Assembly: GCA_017627015.1 (NCBI GenBank)
Contig: JAGAHP010000004.1
Location: 1 to 25,925, forward strand
Length of the DNA stretch: 25,925 nucleotides
Direction of reading: 5' to 3'
Source: Bacilli bacterium
GTDB lineage: Bacteria; Bacillota_I; Bacilli_A; RF39; UBA660
Shown here: one piece after another, positions 15,819 to 22,878 of the stretch
How positions within the stretch are numbered: the stretch's first letter is position 1
How the letters are laid out: every line of letters begins with the position of its first letter
The notes under the pieces: model-generated
Database searches by the model: none
The model's input: only the letters and a program-made list of their open reading frames with translations
What the model was told of the DNA's origin: nothing
Translations under genes and position numbers: made by a program

Positions 15819-16851
15819 TATTATAGATCTTTTTTGTGGATGTGGAGGCCTAAGCAAAGGATTTGAAATGGCCGGATTTAATACAGTTTTAGCAATTGAT
15901 TTTTGGAAAGATGCAGTTGAAACATTTAATAATAATCATAAAAACAAAGTTGCTATATGTGATGATGTTTCAAAAATATCTAATGAGTTTTTAGATGATT
16001 TTACCAAAAAAAATAAAATAACTGGTATTGTAGGTGGTCCACCATGTCAAGGATATAGTACGGTTGGTAAAAGAGATATAAATGATGATAGAAATTATTT
16101 ATATCTTCAATATTGTAGAATAGTTGAAAAAGTTAAACCAGAGTTTTTTGTTTTAGAAAATGTAAAAGGATTATTAACTTTAAATAATGGTAAATTTAAG
16201 GAGGATATAGTAGAAAGATTTACAAAATTAGGATATATAGTCGATTATAAAATTTTAAATTCTGCAGATTACGGTGTACCTCAAAATAGAAATCGAGTTT
16301 TCTTTGTTGGAATTAAGAATAAAAAGTTTAAATTTCCTAAGGAAAAATCAAAAAAAGTGACTACATATGAAGCAATATCGGATTTAACAAGTTATGAAGA
16401 TAAATATACTACATCAGCTCAAACGAGTTATCAAAAAAATATGAGGGGAAATAATAAACAACTAAAGAATAATGAGTTCACAGTTCATACTGAGAAAACT
16501 ATTGATGTTATAAGTAAAATCCCAGATGGAGGTAAAATAACAGATTTACCAAAAGAATTTTGGGAGATTAGAAAGTACAATAAAGCGTTTCAAAGAATGA
16601 ATTCTAAATTACAATCAAATACCATAGATACTGGACATCGAAATTATTTTCATTATAGTGAAAATAGAATACCAACTGTTAGAGAATCAGCTAGAATTCA
16701 GTCGTTTCCTGATAACTTTATTTTCTATGGTTCTAGAACTAGTCAGTATAAGCAAGTAGGTAATGCTGTACCACCTTTATTGGCAAATGCTATTGCCATA
16801 GAAATAATGAAACAGATTGGAGGAGATGAATATGGAAAAGATTGTTCTTAA
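15811..16851 (+). CDS. C5-cytosine DNA methyltransferase 2 (BsuMI-like operon)
   Basis: A 346-aa m5C methyltransferase with the same motifs as its neighbour: IDLFCGCGGLSKGFEMAGF, GGPPCQGYST with catalytic Cys79, ENVKG, QNRNRVFFVG and QVGNAVPP. The N- and C-terminal thirds are nearly identical to the first enzyme (for example RIQSFPDNFIF and GSRTSQY), while the central recognition part differs. An old tandem duplication with divergent target domains is therefore likely. Starts overlap head to tail (ATGAATAA). The two may methylate opposite strands or different parts of one site. It overlaps the next gene by 20 bases. Confidence 0.94.
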   Translation: MNNIIDLFCGCGGLSKGFEMAGFNTVLAIDFWKDAVETFNNNHKNKVAICDDVSKISNEFLDDFTKKNKITGIVGGPPCQGYSTVGKRDINDDRNYLYLQYCRIVEKVKPEFFVLENVKGLLTLNNGKFKEDIVERFTKLGYIVDYKILNSADYGVPQNRNRVFFVGIKNKKFKFPKEKSKKVTTYEAISDLTSYEDKYTTSAQTSYQKNMRGNNKQLKNNEFTVHTEKTIDVISKIPDGGKITDLPKEFWEIRKYNKAFQRMNSKLQSNTIDTGHRNYFHYSENRIPTVRESARIQSFPDNFIFYGSRTSQYKQVGNAVPPLLANAIAIEIMKQIGGDEYGKDCS

Positions 16852-17572
16852 TCAAGTATCTAATCCAGGAATTAGTTTTACAAAAGATGTTAATGAAAAA
16901 ATATTAGCATTATATGATTTTTTAAATTCTAATAATAAGAATTGTACTTATCAGCAATTTCAAGAAGACTTGATAAATAGCCAAATATTTACTGGATCAT
17001 ATATTAGATCTTTTATTCCTTTTCTATATAATGCAGGAATAATTAATGATTACAATAATGGAATTGCTTATAATGACTTATTTACAAAGAACGGATTACT
17101 ATATGTACAAATTGTTAGAAATATAAAGAATGCTAGTGACAGTAATATAGATTTATCTAAAATGCTTGCAATTAAAAGCGATTTACTCTGCATGTCACTT
17201 GATTACATGATAAAAAGTAAATATAAATTTTACGATAAATATTTAGACATTTTAAAATTTATTAAAAAATATAGAACAATTAATAGAGAAGAGTTTTATA
17301 TAATGGAATATTGTTTACAAAATAGTTATAACTATGATGATTATATAAATGCGTATAGAAATGAAAGTAAACAATATGATATATATATTAATTCAAATAA
17401 TGATGACGTATTAAGCTACAGAAGTAATAATGCATTTAATTATTTAATTGCATTTTTATCAGAAGAACAATGTAATTACTTAAAAAAATTGAATCAGGGT
17501 GATTATATAATTAATGAAGAAAGAGAAAAATTTATAGATTTAGTATTAAATAGTGAAGGAGATGTTAAATAA
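16832..17572 (+). CDS. Unknown protein in the BsuMI-like operon (YdiR position)
   Basis: A 246-aa soluble protein rich in Asn, Tyr and Asp. The start at 16832 follows GGAGGAG with 8-9 bases spacing; it overlaps the end of methyltransferase 2. The first 90 residues look like a winged-helix or helical domain (LALYDFLNSNNKNCTYQQF, then SYIRSFIPFLYNAGII). No catalytic motif is seen. In B. subtilis the BsuMI restriction genes are ydiR, ydiS and ydjA, and this gene occupies the ydiR place between methyltransferases and the McrB-like gene. A role in target recognition or assembly of the nuclease is inferred from position only. Confidence 0.65.
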   Translation: MEKIVLNQVSNPGISFTKDVNEKILALYDFLNSNNKNCTYQQFQEDLINSQIFTGSYIRSFIPFLYNAGIINDYNNGIAYNDLFTKNGLLYVQIVRNIKNASDSNIDLSKMLAIKSDLLCMSLDYMIKSKYKFYDKYLDILKFIKKYRTINREEFYIMEYCLQNSYNYDDYINAYRNESKQYDIYINSNNDDVLSYRSNNAFNYLIAFLSEEQCNYLKKLNQGDYIINEEREKFIDLVLNSEGDVK

Positions 17573-17573
17573 T

Positions 17574-19538
17574 ATGGATAACTATGAAGCTTTAAAAAAT
17601 GATATAGAGAAGAATATAAATGAAATGGTTAATGATTTGAATTTAAACGTTGATTCGAATAATCAAATGAAAAATCGTTTTGTTGAATGGATGCTAAAAA
17701 ATCAATTTGAACAAAAAACTGTTAATAATTATACTAATGCTATATCAGTTGTATCAAGAGAAGCAATAAACGAAAATCTAATTAATAAATCTATCTATGA
17801 CATAGATAACGTTAAAGAATTGGATGAATTGTTAGAAAAGCTAAATCAAAATCAAACTTACATTGAAAGAAGAGTAGCCAGTCATAATACAAATTCAGCA
17901 GCTATGAATCAATATAGAAAATTTTTAGAAGATATTAATATGACTACAATAGAAGAAGACAATATCAATATAATAGAAAAATTTAAAAAATATTATTTTG
18001 ATAATATAGAAGAATATAAATTAAATGAAGAAGCAATTAATGGAATTAAACTTAGAGAAAAATTTAATGTAGAATATCCTATATCGAAATTAAAAAATAT
18101 GTCCCTAGAAGAATATGCTTTAGGTACTGATAATTTTGTTAATTCTTTATCATATAAACTAGAATTTGGTGAGTATAAACATGCTGGAATGGGTTGTGGA
18201 GGGGGAAGCTCTGCAAAACATGGAATATATTTTAGTAAGGATAATGTTTATAGAGGATATAAAAATGAAGTTATTGACAATCCTGAGGAATATTGGATTA
18301 ATTTTAGAAATCAATTATGTGATTTTTTAACTGAAATAGGTGAAACAAATGAATTCCCTAATGTTGAAGAAAAATACCCTTTAATACAAACAATCCCATT
18401 AATAGCTGCAAAATTATGTTTTTTATATTATCCTAATTATTTTATTTCAATTGGTTCAAGAGGAAAGTTACAAACAATTACTGAATTATTTGAAATACAA
18501 TCGCAAGACGATGGTATATCTGCAAGAATTTCATTTAATATTTGTAAATTTTTTAAAGAGGCATTTCCAGAAAGACTATCTGATGATCCTCAATGGCTTG
18601 GATATGCTTTATGGAGATTCATAAATGAATTTGAAAATGAGGAAATTGAAGAAGTTGAACAAGAAAATAATGATGAGAAATATGATAAAAATGATTTTCT
18701 AAATGAAGTTTTTATTGATGAAAAAAAATATAATTCAATAGTATCCGTTCTTGAAAAAAAGAAGAATATTATTTTGGAAGGTGCTCCTGGTGTTGGAAAA
18801 ACATTTATGGCAAAAAGATTGGCTTATTCTATCATAGGTAGAAAAGATAAGAGTCAAGTTCAATTAATTCAATTCCATCAAAGTTATTCATATGAAGATT
18901 TTATTGAAGGATTCAGACCAACTGAAAACGGATTTAAACTTGAAAAGGGTTTGTTTTATAAAATATGTAAAAAAGCTGAATCAAATCCTAAAGAAAAGTT
19001 TTATTTAATTATAGATGAAATAAACAGAGGAAATTTAAGTAAAATATTTGGAGAATTATTAATGCTTATCGAATCTGATAAGCGTGGCGATGAATTAACA
19101 CTAGCATATTCAGAATTACCTTTTAGTGTTCCAAGTAACTTGTTTATAATCGGTTTGATGAATACTGCTGATAGATCACTTGCTTTAATTGATTATGCTT
19201 TAAGAAGAAGATTTTCATTTATAAGAATTGAGCCAGCATTTGATAGTCCTAAATTTATAAAAGCTTTTAATGATAAATTTGATCAAGATTTTAATAAAAT
19301 AATTGAAATTATCAAGAAAATTAATGATGCAATAGAAGATGATAAATCACTTGGTTCAGGATTTAAAATTGGTCATAGCTATTTTTGCCCTGATATAAAA
19401 GATAGGAAAGGAAATAAAAGAGATATCGAAGATATAATTACATACGAAATAATTCCTTTATTAGAAGAATATTGGTATGATAATCCTGATTCTATTATCC
19501 AATGGAAAGATGCTTTAAATGGAGTATTAAATGATTAA
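17574..19538 (+). CDS. McrB-like AAA+ ATPase/GTPase of restriction system
   Basis: A 654-aa protein. The N-terminal 370 residues form a DNA-recognition-type region with YTNAISVVSREA and AAMNQYRKFLEDI near the start and a Gly/Cys-rich stretch (GMGCGGGSS) near residue 208. The AAA+ motor of the McrB family follows: Walker A GAPGVGKT at 403-410, Walker B LIIDEINRGNLSKIFGE (Asp481, Glu482) and the McrB signature MNTADRS at 529-535, then an ALRRRF arginine-finger block. The motor uses GTP in classical McrB. The start at 17574 is just after the stop of the preceding gene; AAGGAG is 12 bases away, and the earlier GTG/ATG codons are badly spaced. It partners the McrC-like product of the next gene. 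Confidence 0.92.
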   Translation: MDNYEALKNDIEKNINEMVNDLNLNVDSNNQMKNRFVEWMLKNQFEQKTVNNYTNAISVVSREAINENLINKSIYDIDNVKELDELLEKLNQNQTYIERRVASHNTNSAAMNQYRKFLEDINMTTIEEDNINIIEKFKKYYFDNIEEYKLNEEAINGIKLREKFNVEYPISKLKNMSLEEYALGTDNFVNSLSYKLEFGEYKHAGMGCGGGSSAKHGIYFSKDNVYRGYKNEVIDNPEEYWINFRNQLCDFLTEIGETNEFPNVEEKYPLIQTIPLIAAKLCFLYYPNYFISIGSRGKLQTITELFEIQSQDDGISARISFNICKFFKEAFPERLSDDPQWLGYALWRFINEFENEEIEEVEQENNDEKYDKNDFLNEVFIDEKKYNSIVSVLEKKKNIILEGAPGVGKTFMAKRLAYSIIGRKDKSQVQLIQFHQSYSYEDFIEGFRPTENGFKLEKGLFYKICKKAESNPKEKFYLIIDEINRGNLSKIFGELLMLIESDKRGDELTLAYSELPFSVPSNLFIIGLMNTADRSLALIDYALRRRFSFIRIEPAFDSPKFIKAFNDKFDQDFNKIIEIIKKINDAIEDDKSLGSGFKIGHSYFCPDIKDRKGNKRDIEDIITYEIIPLLEEYWYDNPDSIIQWKDALNGVLND

Positions 19539-20595
19539 TGTTGATAATAAAGTAAAAAATATATATTATATGTTATGTTATTCATTTTATGGAGAATTGT
19601 TGAATGAAAAGGATGAAGCTGAGTTAGGCTCTGAGGCTTTTGATAATATATATAATTTATTTTCTTTATTATTATGTCTTATCATAAAAAAAGAAGTTAA
19701 AAAAGGATTACATAGAGAATATATAGGTACAATAGATGAACTTGGGACCATTAGAGGAAAAATAAATATAAATGAAACAATTAACAAAAATTCGCTAACA
19801 AGAAAAAAAGTATATTGTGAATTTGATGAGTATAATGAAAATTGTTTGTTAAATAGGGTAATTAAAACAACAATGTATTATTTAATTAAATCTAATAAAA
19901 TTGGTAAATGGTCAAAAGAATCTATAAAAAAATTATTAAACTATTTTAATAAGGTGGATATAATTGAAATTAAAGCGATTAAATGGGATCAGATTAAATT
20001 TAATAGAAATAATATGTCGTATAAATATATAGTTGATTTATGTAAGCTAATATTAAATGGATTGATTGTTAGTGATAAAAATGGCAATAACAAATTTAAA
20101 GAATTTTTAGATGATACTAGAATTAGTGCAATATATGAAAATTTTATAAAGGAATATTATAGAAAGCATTACCCTGAACTAAATGCTTGTTCAAAGAAAT
20201 TATATTTAACAAATAAACCACTTACATCTTATATTCCAATGATGAAGACTGATATTACATTAACATATGAAGAAAGAATGTTAATAATTGATGCTAAATT
20301 TTATAATAAAATATTACGAGATAATTATCTAAATGCAAGGTGCAAGACAATTTCAAATAATAACTTGTATCAAATATTAACTTATGTGGATAATCAAGAT
20401 CCACTGAAAAAGGGAAACGTTTATGGTATGTTACTTTATGCACAAACAACTGATGAACCATCTATATCAATTACCGATACATTAAATCAACATAAAATTA
20501 TGGTAAAAACGTTAAATTTAAATGATGATTGGAAGAGTATAAAAGAAAGATTAAATATCATAGCAAATTGCTTTAAAACTGATACTTTCCAATAA
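19531..20595 (+). CDS. McrC-like PD-(D/E)XK nuclease subunit
   Basis: A 354-aa McrC-family protein. The N-terminal part (KNIYYMLCYSFYGELLNE) is typical of McrC proteins of the 5-methylcytosine restriction family. The C-terminal PD-(D/E)XK nuclease core has Asp241 in MKTDITL, Asp254-x-Lys256 in IIDAKFY and a later QILTYVD helix. McrC stimulates McrB hydrolysis and cuts DNA. Its ATG overlaps the McrB-like stop, so the two are translated together. Because the operon encodes two methyltransferases, the complex probably cuts unmodified DNA as in BsuMI, not methylated DNA as in E. coli McrBC (inference). A terminator follows at once. Confidence 0.92.
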   Translation: MINVDNKVKNIYYMLCYSFYGELLNEKDEAELGSEAFDNIYNLFSLLLCLIIKKEVKKGLHREYIGTIDELGTIRGKININETINKNSLTRKKVYCEFDEYNENCLLNRVIKTTMYYLIKSNKIGKWSKESIKKLLNYFNKVDIIEIKAIKWDQIKFNRNNMSYKYIVDLCKLILNGLIVSDKNGNNKFKEFLDDTRISAIYENFIKEYYRKHYPELNACSKKLYLTNKPLTSYIPMMKTDITLTYEERMLIIDAKFYNKILRDNYLNARCKTISNNNLYQILTYVDNQDPLKKGNVYGMLLYAQTTDEPSISITDTLNQHKIMVKTLNLNDDWKSIKERLNIIANCFKTDTFQ

Positions 20596-20621
20596 AAAAT
20601 TGGCAATTATTTGCCACTTTT
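20596..20621 (+). terminator. Terminator of the restriction-modification operon
   Basis: TGGCAA (20601-20606), loop TTAT, TTGCCA (20611-20616), extended by flanking A and T tracts with one mismatch. Confidence 0.7.
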
Positions 20622-20622
20622 A

Positions 20623-20631
20623 TGCTATAAT
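20623..20631 (+). promoter_or_regulatory. Extended -10 promoter before the 36-aa gene and RT leader
   Basis: TGCTATAAT, a perfect extended -10, sits directly behind the terminator. TTGGCA at 20600-20605 is a possible -35 but the spacer would be 20 bp. Transcripts starting near 20638 would cover the small gene and the RT leader. Confidence 0.6.
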
Positions 20632-20656
20632 AATAGCTAAAATGTGGGTGATTACT

Positions 20657-20767
20657 TTGATTACAGAAGAAGATGGAAAAAAACACTCATCATTACTTTA
20701 TGACATCGTATTAGATGATGAAGTTCCAGAAGACTATTATATTGATTTTGAAATACCGGAAGCTTAG
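20657..20767 (+). CDS. 36-aa acidic small protein (TTG start)
   Basis: A short acidic frame, MITEEDGKKHSSLLYDIVLD... ending in TAG, 36 codons. The TTG start is chosen because GGGTG is 7 bases upstream. An in-frame ATG at 20642 would add five residues but has no ribosome site. More than a quarter of the residues are Asp or Glu, and the C-terminal half is almost wholly acidic and aromatic. It lies between a strong extended -10 and the structured leader of a reverse transcriptase. It could be a genuine small gene, a leader peptide, or the intact start of a decayed longer gene, since another frame is open from 20752 to 20883. Confidence 0.4.
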   Translation: MITEEDGKKHSSLLYDIVLDDEVPEDYYIDFEIPEA

Positions 20768-20796
20768 AATTATTTGATGACATTAGGCTGATATGG

Positions 20797-21111
20797 ATTG
20801 ACATTAACAATTATATGAGTATAATATTAGGTGCCATGGTAAATTGTACTATGTGTTTAGAATGTCAATTGTCAATACTAATTTGATAATTGTTGTTATG
20901 TTAAAGTTAAAGTTCATATTTGAACCACCTCGCTTTGACAGTATAATTATTAATGTGAAGAATAATAAATCCTTTACTATATTAATTATATCAAACTTAA
21001 TAATGAGGTAGCAGCATTGCAAAGAACTGAGTATATTTTAATATGAAGAATAGAAAATTGAAAGGTTATTAATGAACACATCTATAAGGGAGGCTGCATC
21101 CTAGATGTGTT
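20797..21111 (+). ncRNA. Candidate structured RNA upstream of the reverse transcriptase
   Basis: About 340 bases without a convincing gene carry several good helices. ATTGACATT (20797-20805) pairs with AATGTCAAT (20861-20869), enclosing ACAATT/AATTGT. CAATTGTCAA (20866-20875) pairs with TTGATAATTG with one G-T pair and competes with the first helix. GTTCA/TGAAC follows near 20912-20925. A perfect 10-bp stem AACACATCTA (21075-21084) with TAGATGTGTT (21102-21111) has a loop holding AAGGGAGG. The place and size match the template RNA of defence reverse transcriptases such as DRT2 or DRT9. Boundaries are uncertain. Confidence 0.45.
20920..20947 (+). promoter_or_regulatory. Possible internal promoter in the RT leader
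   Basis: TTGAAC (20920-20925), a 16-bp spacer and a perfect TATAAT (20942-20947). It would give an RNA beginning near 20953. TTGACA at 20935-20940 is badly spaced from any -10. Confidence 0.4.
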
Positions 21112-21131
21112 TCTTTAAATTGGTGGAGATT

Positions 21132-22451
21132 ATGGAAAAAGTTTTTAAAGAAAAAAATTATCAACATATAGATAAAAAAATAAAAATTGATGATGTAATA
21201 AATAAAGTTAAAAATCCAAATTTTGTTTCAAAGCATGCCTTTTATCCTTTCATTAGTTATACTATCACTATGCATAAATATGTTAAACGTGATAAGAATA
21301 GTCATGAAAGAAAAGAGAAAAGTAGGCCAATAAAGTATGCATCTCATATTGATAGGTATATATATCAATGGTATTCTCATTTGCTAAATGATGAATATAA
21401 TAGCTATGCGGTAGAAAAAGATATAAGTAATAGTGTGATTGCGTATAGAACATGTCTTAAAGGTAAGACAAATATAGAGTTCTCTAGAAAAGCTTTTGAT
21501 TATATTAAGAAAACAAATAGTTGTTATATTTTAGTTAGTGATTTGTCTAATTTCTTTGATAAAATTGATCACAAAAAATTAAAGAATAATTTATCTATTG
21601 TTCTAAATCAAAATCCACTACCAGATGACTATTATAAAATCTATAAATCAATGACTAAATATTCTTACATAGAAAAAGCAGATATTATAGCCTATCTATT
21701 AGATAATAATATAGAGAGTGAAAAATCGCTGAAAAAATGTAATAGTTTATTAGATAAAACAGAATGGAAAATAGTAAAGAAAAAATTAAAAAATAAAATA
21801 ATAAAAAATGATAAAAATTATGGGATTCCACAAGGTTCACCATTGAGTGGAATATTTGCTAATATTTATATGATAGATTTTGATAAGTACATAAAAAATT
21901 ATGTTGATAATAAACATGGATTATACATGCGATATTCAGATGATATTATTATCATAATTCCAAGTAATGAAATTGAATCGATTTCTGAAATTTGGAATAT
22001 AATTCAAAATATAAGTAAGGAGTATAATACAATAGAATTAAACATTGAAAAAACTTCAGGATATTTATATGATGGAGAATCAATTAAATCCCTCCATGAA
22101 GATATTTATAATATGCGTAATGGGAATAATTCTGTAAGTTATTTAGGATTTTCATTTGATGGCAAAAATATAAAATTTAGAGATAAAACTTTGACTAAAT
22201 TCTATTATAAACTGTATAGAAAAATAGATGAAATGATAGCTCGTGAAAATCTACGAATAGAAAAAGGAAAAAAGAAACACACGAAAATAGATAAACATCA
22301 AATTATTAAGAATGCCATTAATAAAAATAATAAAACAAGAAAATTTATTGATTATGTAGATAGAGCTATAAAAGTTTATCCTAATGAAAAATATATTGTT
22401 GAATTTAGAAATAATGTTAAATCTAAAATTTTTGACAGATTTAATAAATAA
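21132..22451 (+). CDS. Defence-type reverse transcriptase (DRT/UG class)
   Basis: A 439-aa reverse transcriptase. The start at 21132 (MEKVFKEKNYQHI) is preferred, because the earlier ATG at 21105 lies inside the 3' arm of a strong hairpin. RT motifs: SDLSNFFDKIDH with catalytic Asp137, GIPQGSPLSGIFANIYM, RYSDDIIII with Tyr268-Ser-Asp270-Asp271, and SYLGFSFDGKNI. The N-terminus has FYPFISY and YASHIDRYIYQWY, then VIAYRTC. There is no group II intron maturase domain and no retron VTG motif, so it belongs with single-gene anti-phage RTs (UG groups). The large structured leader favours a DRT2- or DRT9-like system, but I cannot fix the group by eye. It has its own terminator. Confidence 0.85.
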   Translation: MEKVFKEKNYQHIDKKIKIDDVINKVKNPNFVSKHAFYPFISYTITMHKYVKRDKNSHERKEKSRPIKYASHIDRYIYQWYSHLLNDEYNSYAVEKDISNSVIAYRTCLKGKTNIEFSRKAFDYIKKTNSCYILVSDLSNFFDKIDHKKLKNNLSIVLNQNPLPDDYYKIYKSMTKYSYIEKADIIAYLLDNNIESEKSLKKCNSLLDKTEWKIVKKKLKNKIIKNDKNYGIPQGSPLSGIFANIYMIDFDKYIKNYVDNKHGLYMRYSDDIIIIIPSNEIESISEIWNIIQNISKEYNTIELNIEKTSGYLYDGESIKSLHEDIYNMRNGNNSVSYLGFSFDGKNIKFRDKTLTKFYYKLYRKIDEMIARENLRIEKGKKKHTKIDKHQIIKNAINKNNKTRKFIDYVDRAIKVYPNEKYIVEFRNNVKSKIFDRFNK

Positions 22452-22474
22452 AAATATATATAATTTTGTAATAG

Positions 22475-22495
22475 AGTGTAGTAATACACTTTTTT
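22475..22495 (+). terminator. Terminator of the reverse transcriptase gene
   Basis: AGTGTA, loop GTAA, TACACT, then TTTTT. Confidence 0.8.
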
Positions 22496-22526
22496 AGTTG
22501 TATCGAATTTAAAAAGTAAATAATTA

Positions 22527-22535
22527 TGGTATAAT
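22527..22535 (+). promoter_or_regulatory. Extended -10 promoter of the mazG-helicase genes
   Basis: TGGTATAAT with no good -35. The gene starts 17 bases after it, behind the ribosome site ATAGGTG. Confidence 0.65.
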
Positions 22536-22552
22536 TGAAATAGGTGATAATT

Positions 22553-22867
22553 ATGCAAGAATTAGAAGAAAAAATTGTAAAATTTGCTGAAGATAGAGAT
22601 TGGTTACAATTTAATACACCTGAAAATTTAGCTAAATCTATATCAATTGAGGCAGGAGAATTGTTAGAGTGTTTTCAATGGAATAATAATTATGATAAAG
22701 ATGAATTAAAATATGAGATAGCGGATGTAATGAATTATTGTATTTTACTTTGTCATCAGATAGGAGTAGATCCTAAACAAATAGTATTGGATAAAATGAA
22801 AATATCTGAACAAAAATATCCTGTGGAAAAAGCAAAGGGAAAGAGTACTAAATACGATAAGTTATAA
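22553..22867 (+). CDS. MazG-like nucleotide pyrophosphohydrolase (RS21-C6/dCTPase type)
   Basis: A 104-aa helical protein of the MazG-like family. Metal-binding motifs are EAGELLECFQW and KYEIADVMNYCILL; the end (GKSTKYDKL) is typical of the short bacterial members. They hydrolyse (d)NTPs to monophosphates. ATG 22553 is chosen over GTG 22544, which is part of the ribosome site. It precedes the helicase gene by only 11 bases, so the two are one unit. It is the second MazG-like protein in the window and is clearly distinct from the one at 8951. In this setting it could act on the nucleotide pool during phage attack (inference). Confidence 0.88.
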   Translation: MQELEEKIVKFAEDRDWLQFNTPENLAKSISIEAGELLECFQWNNNYDKDELKYEIADVMNYCILLCHQIGVDPKQIVLDKMKISEQKYPVEKAKGKSTKYDKL

Positions 22868-22878
22868 GAGGTGTAATT

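Noticed and set aside
17574..20595. Classical McrBC that cuts methylated DNA
   Set aside because: Two cognate m5C methyltransferases are in the same overlapping operon; cutting methylated DNA would attack the host, so a BsuMI-type role fits better.
21105..22451. Retron with msr-msd RNA
   Set aside because: No VTG motif in the RT, and no clear msr/msd pair of flanking inverted repeats in the leader; the RT resembles the UG/DRT class instead.
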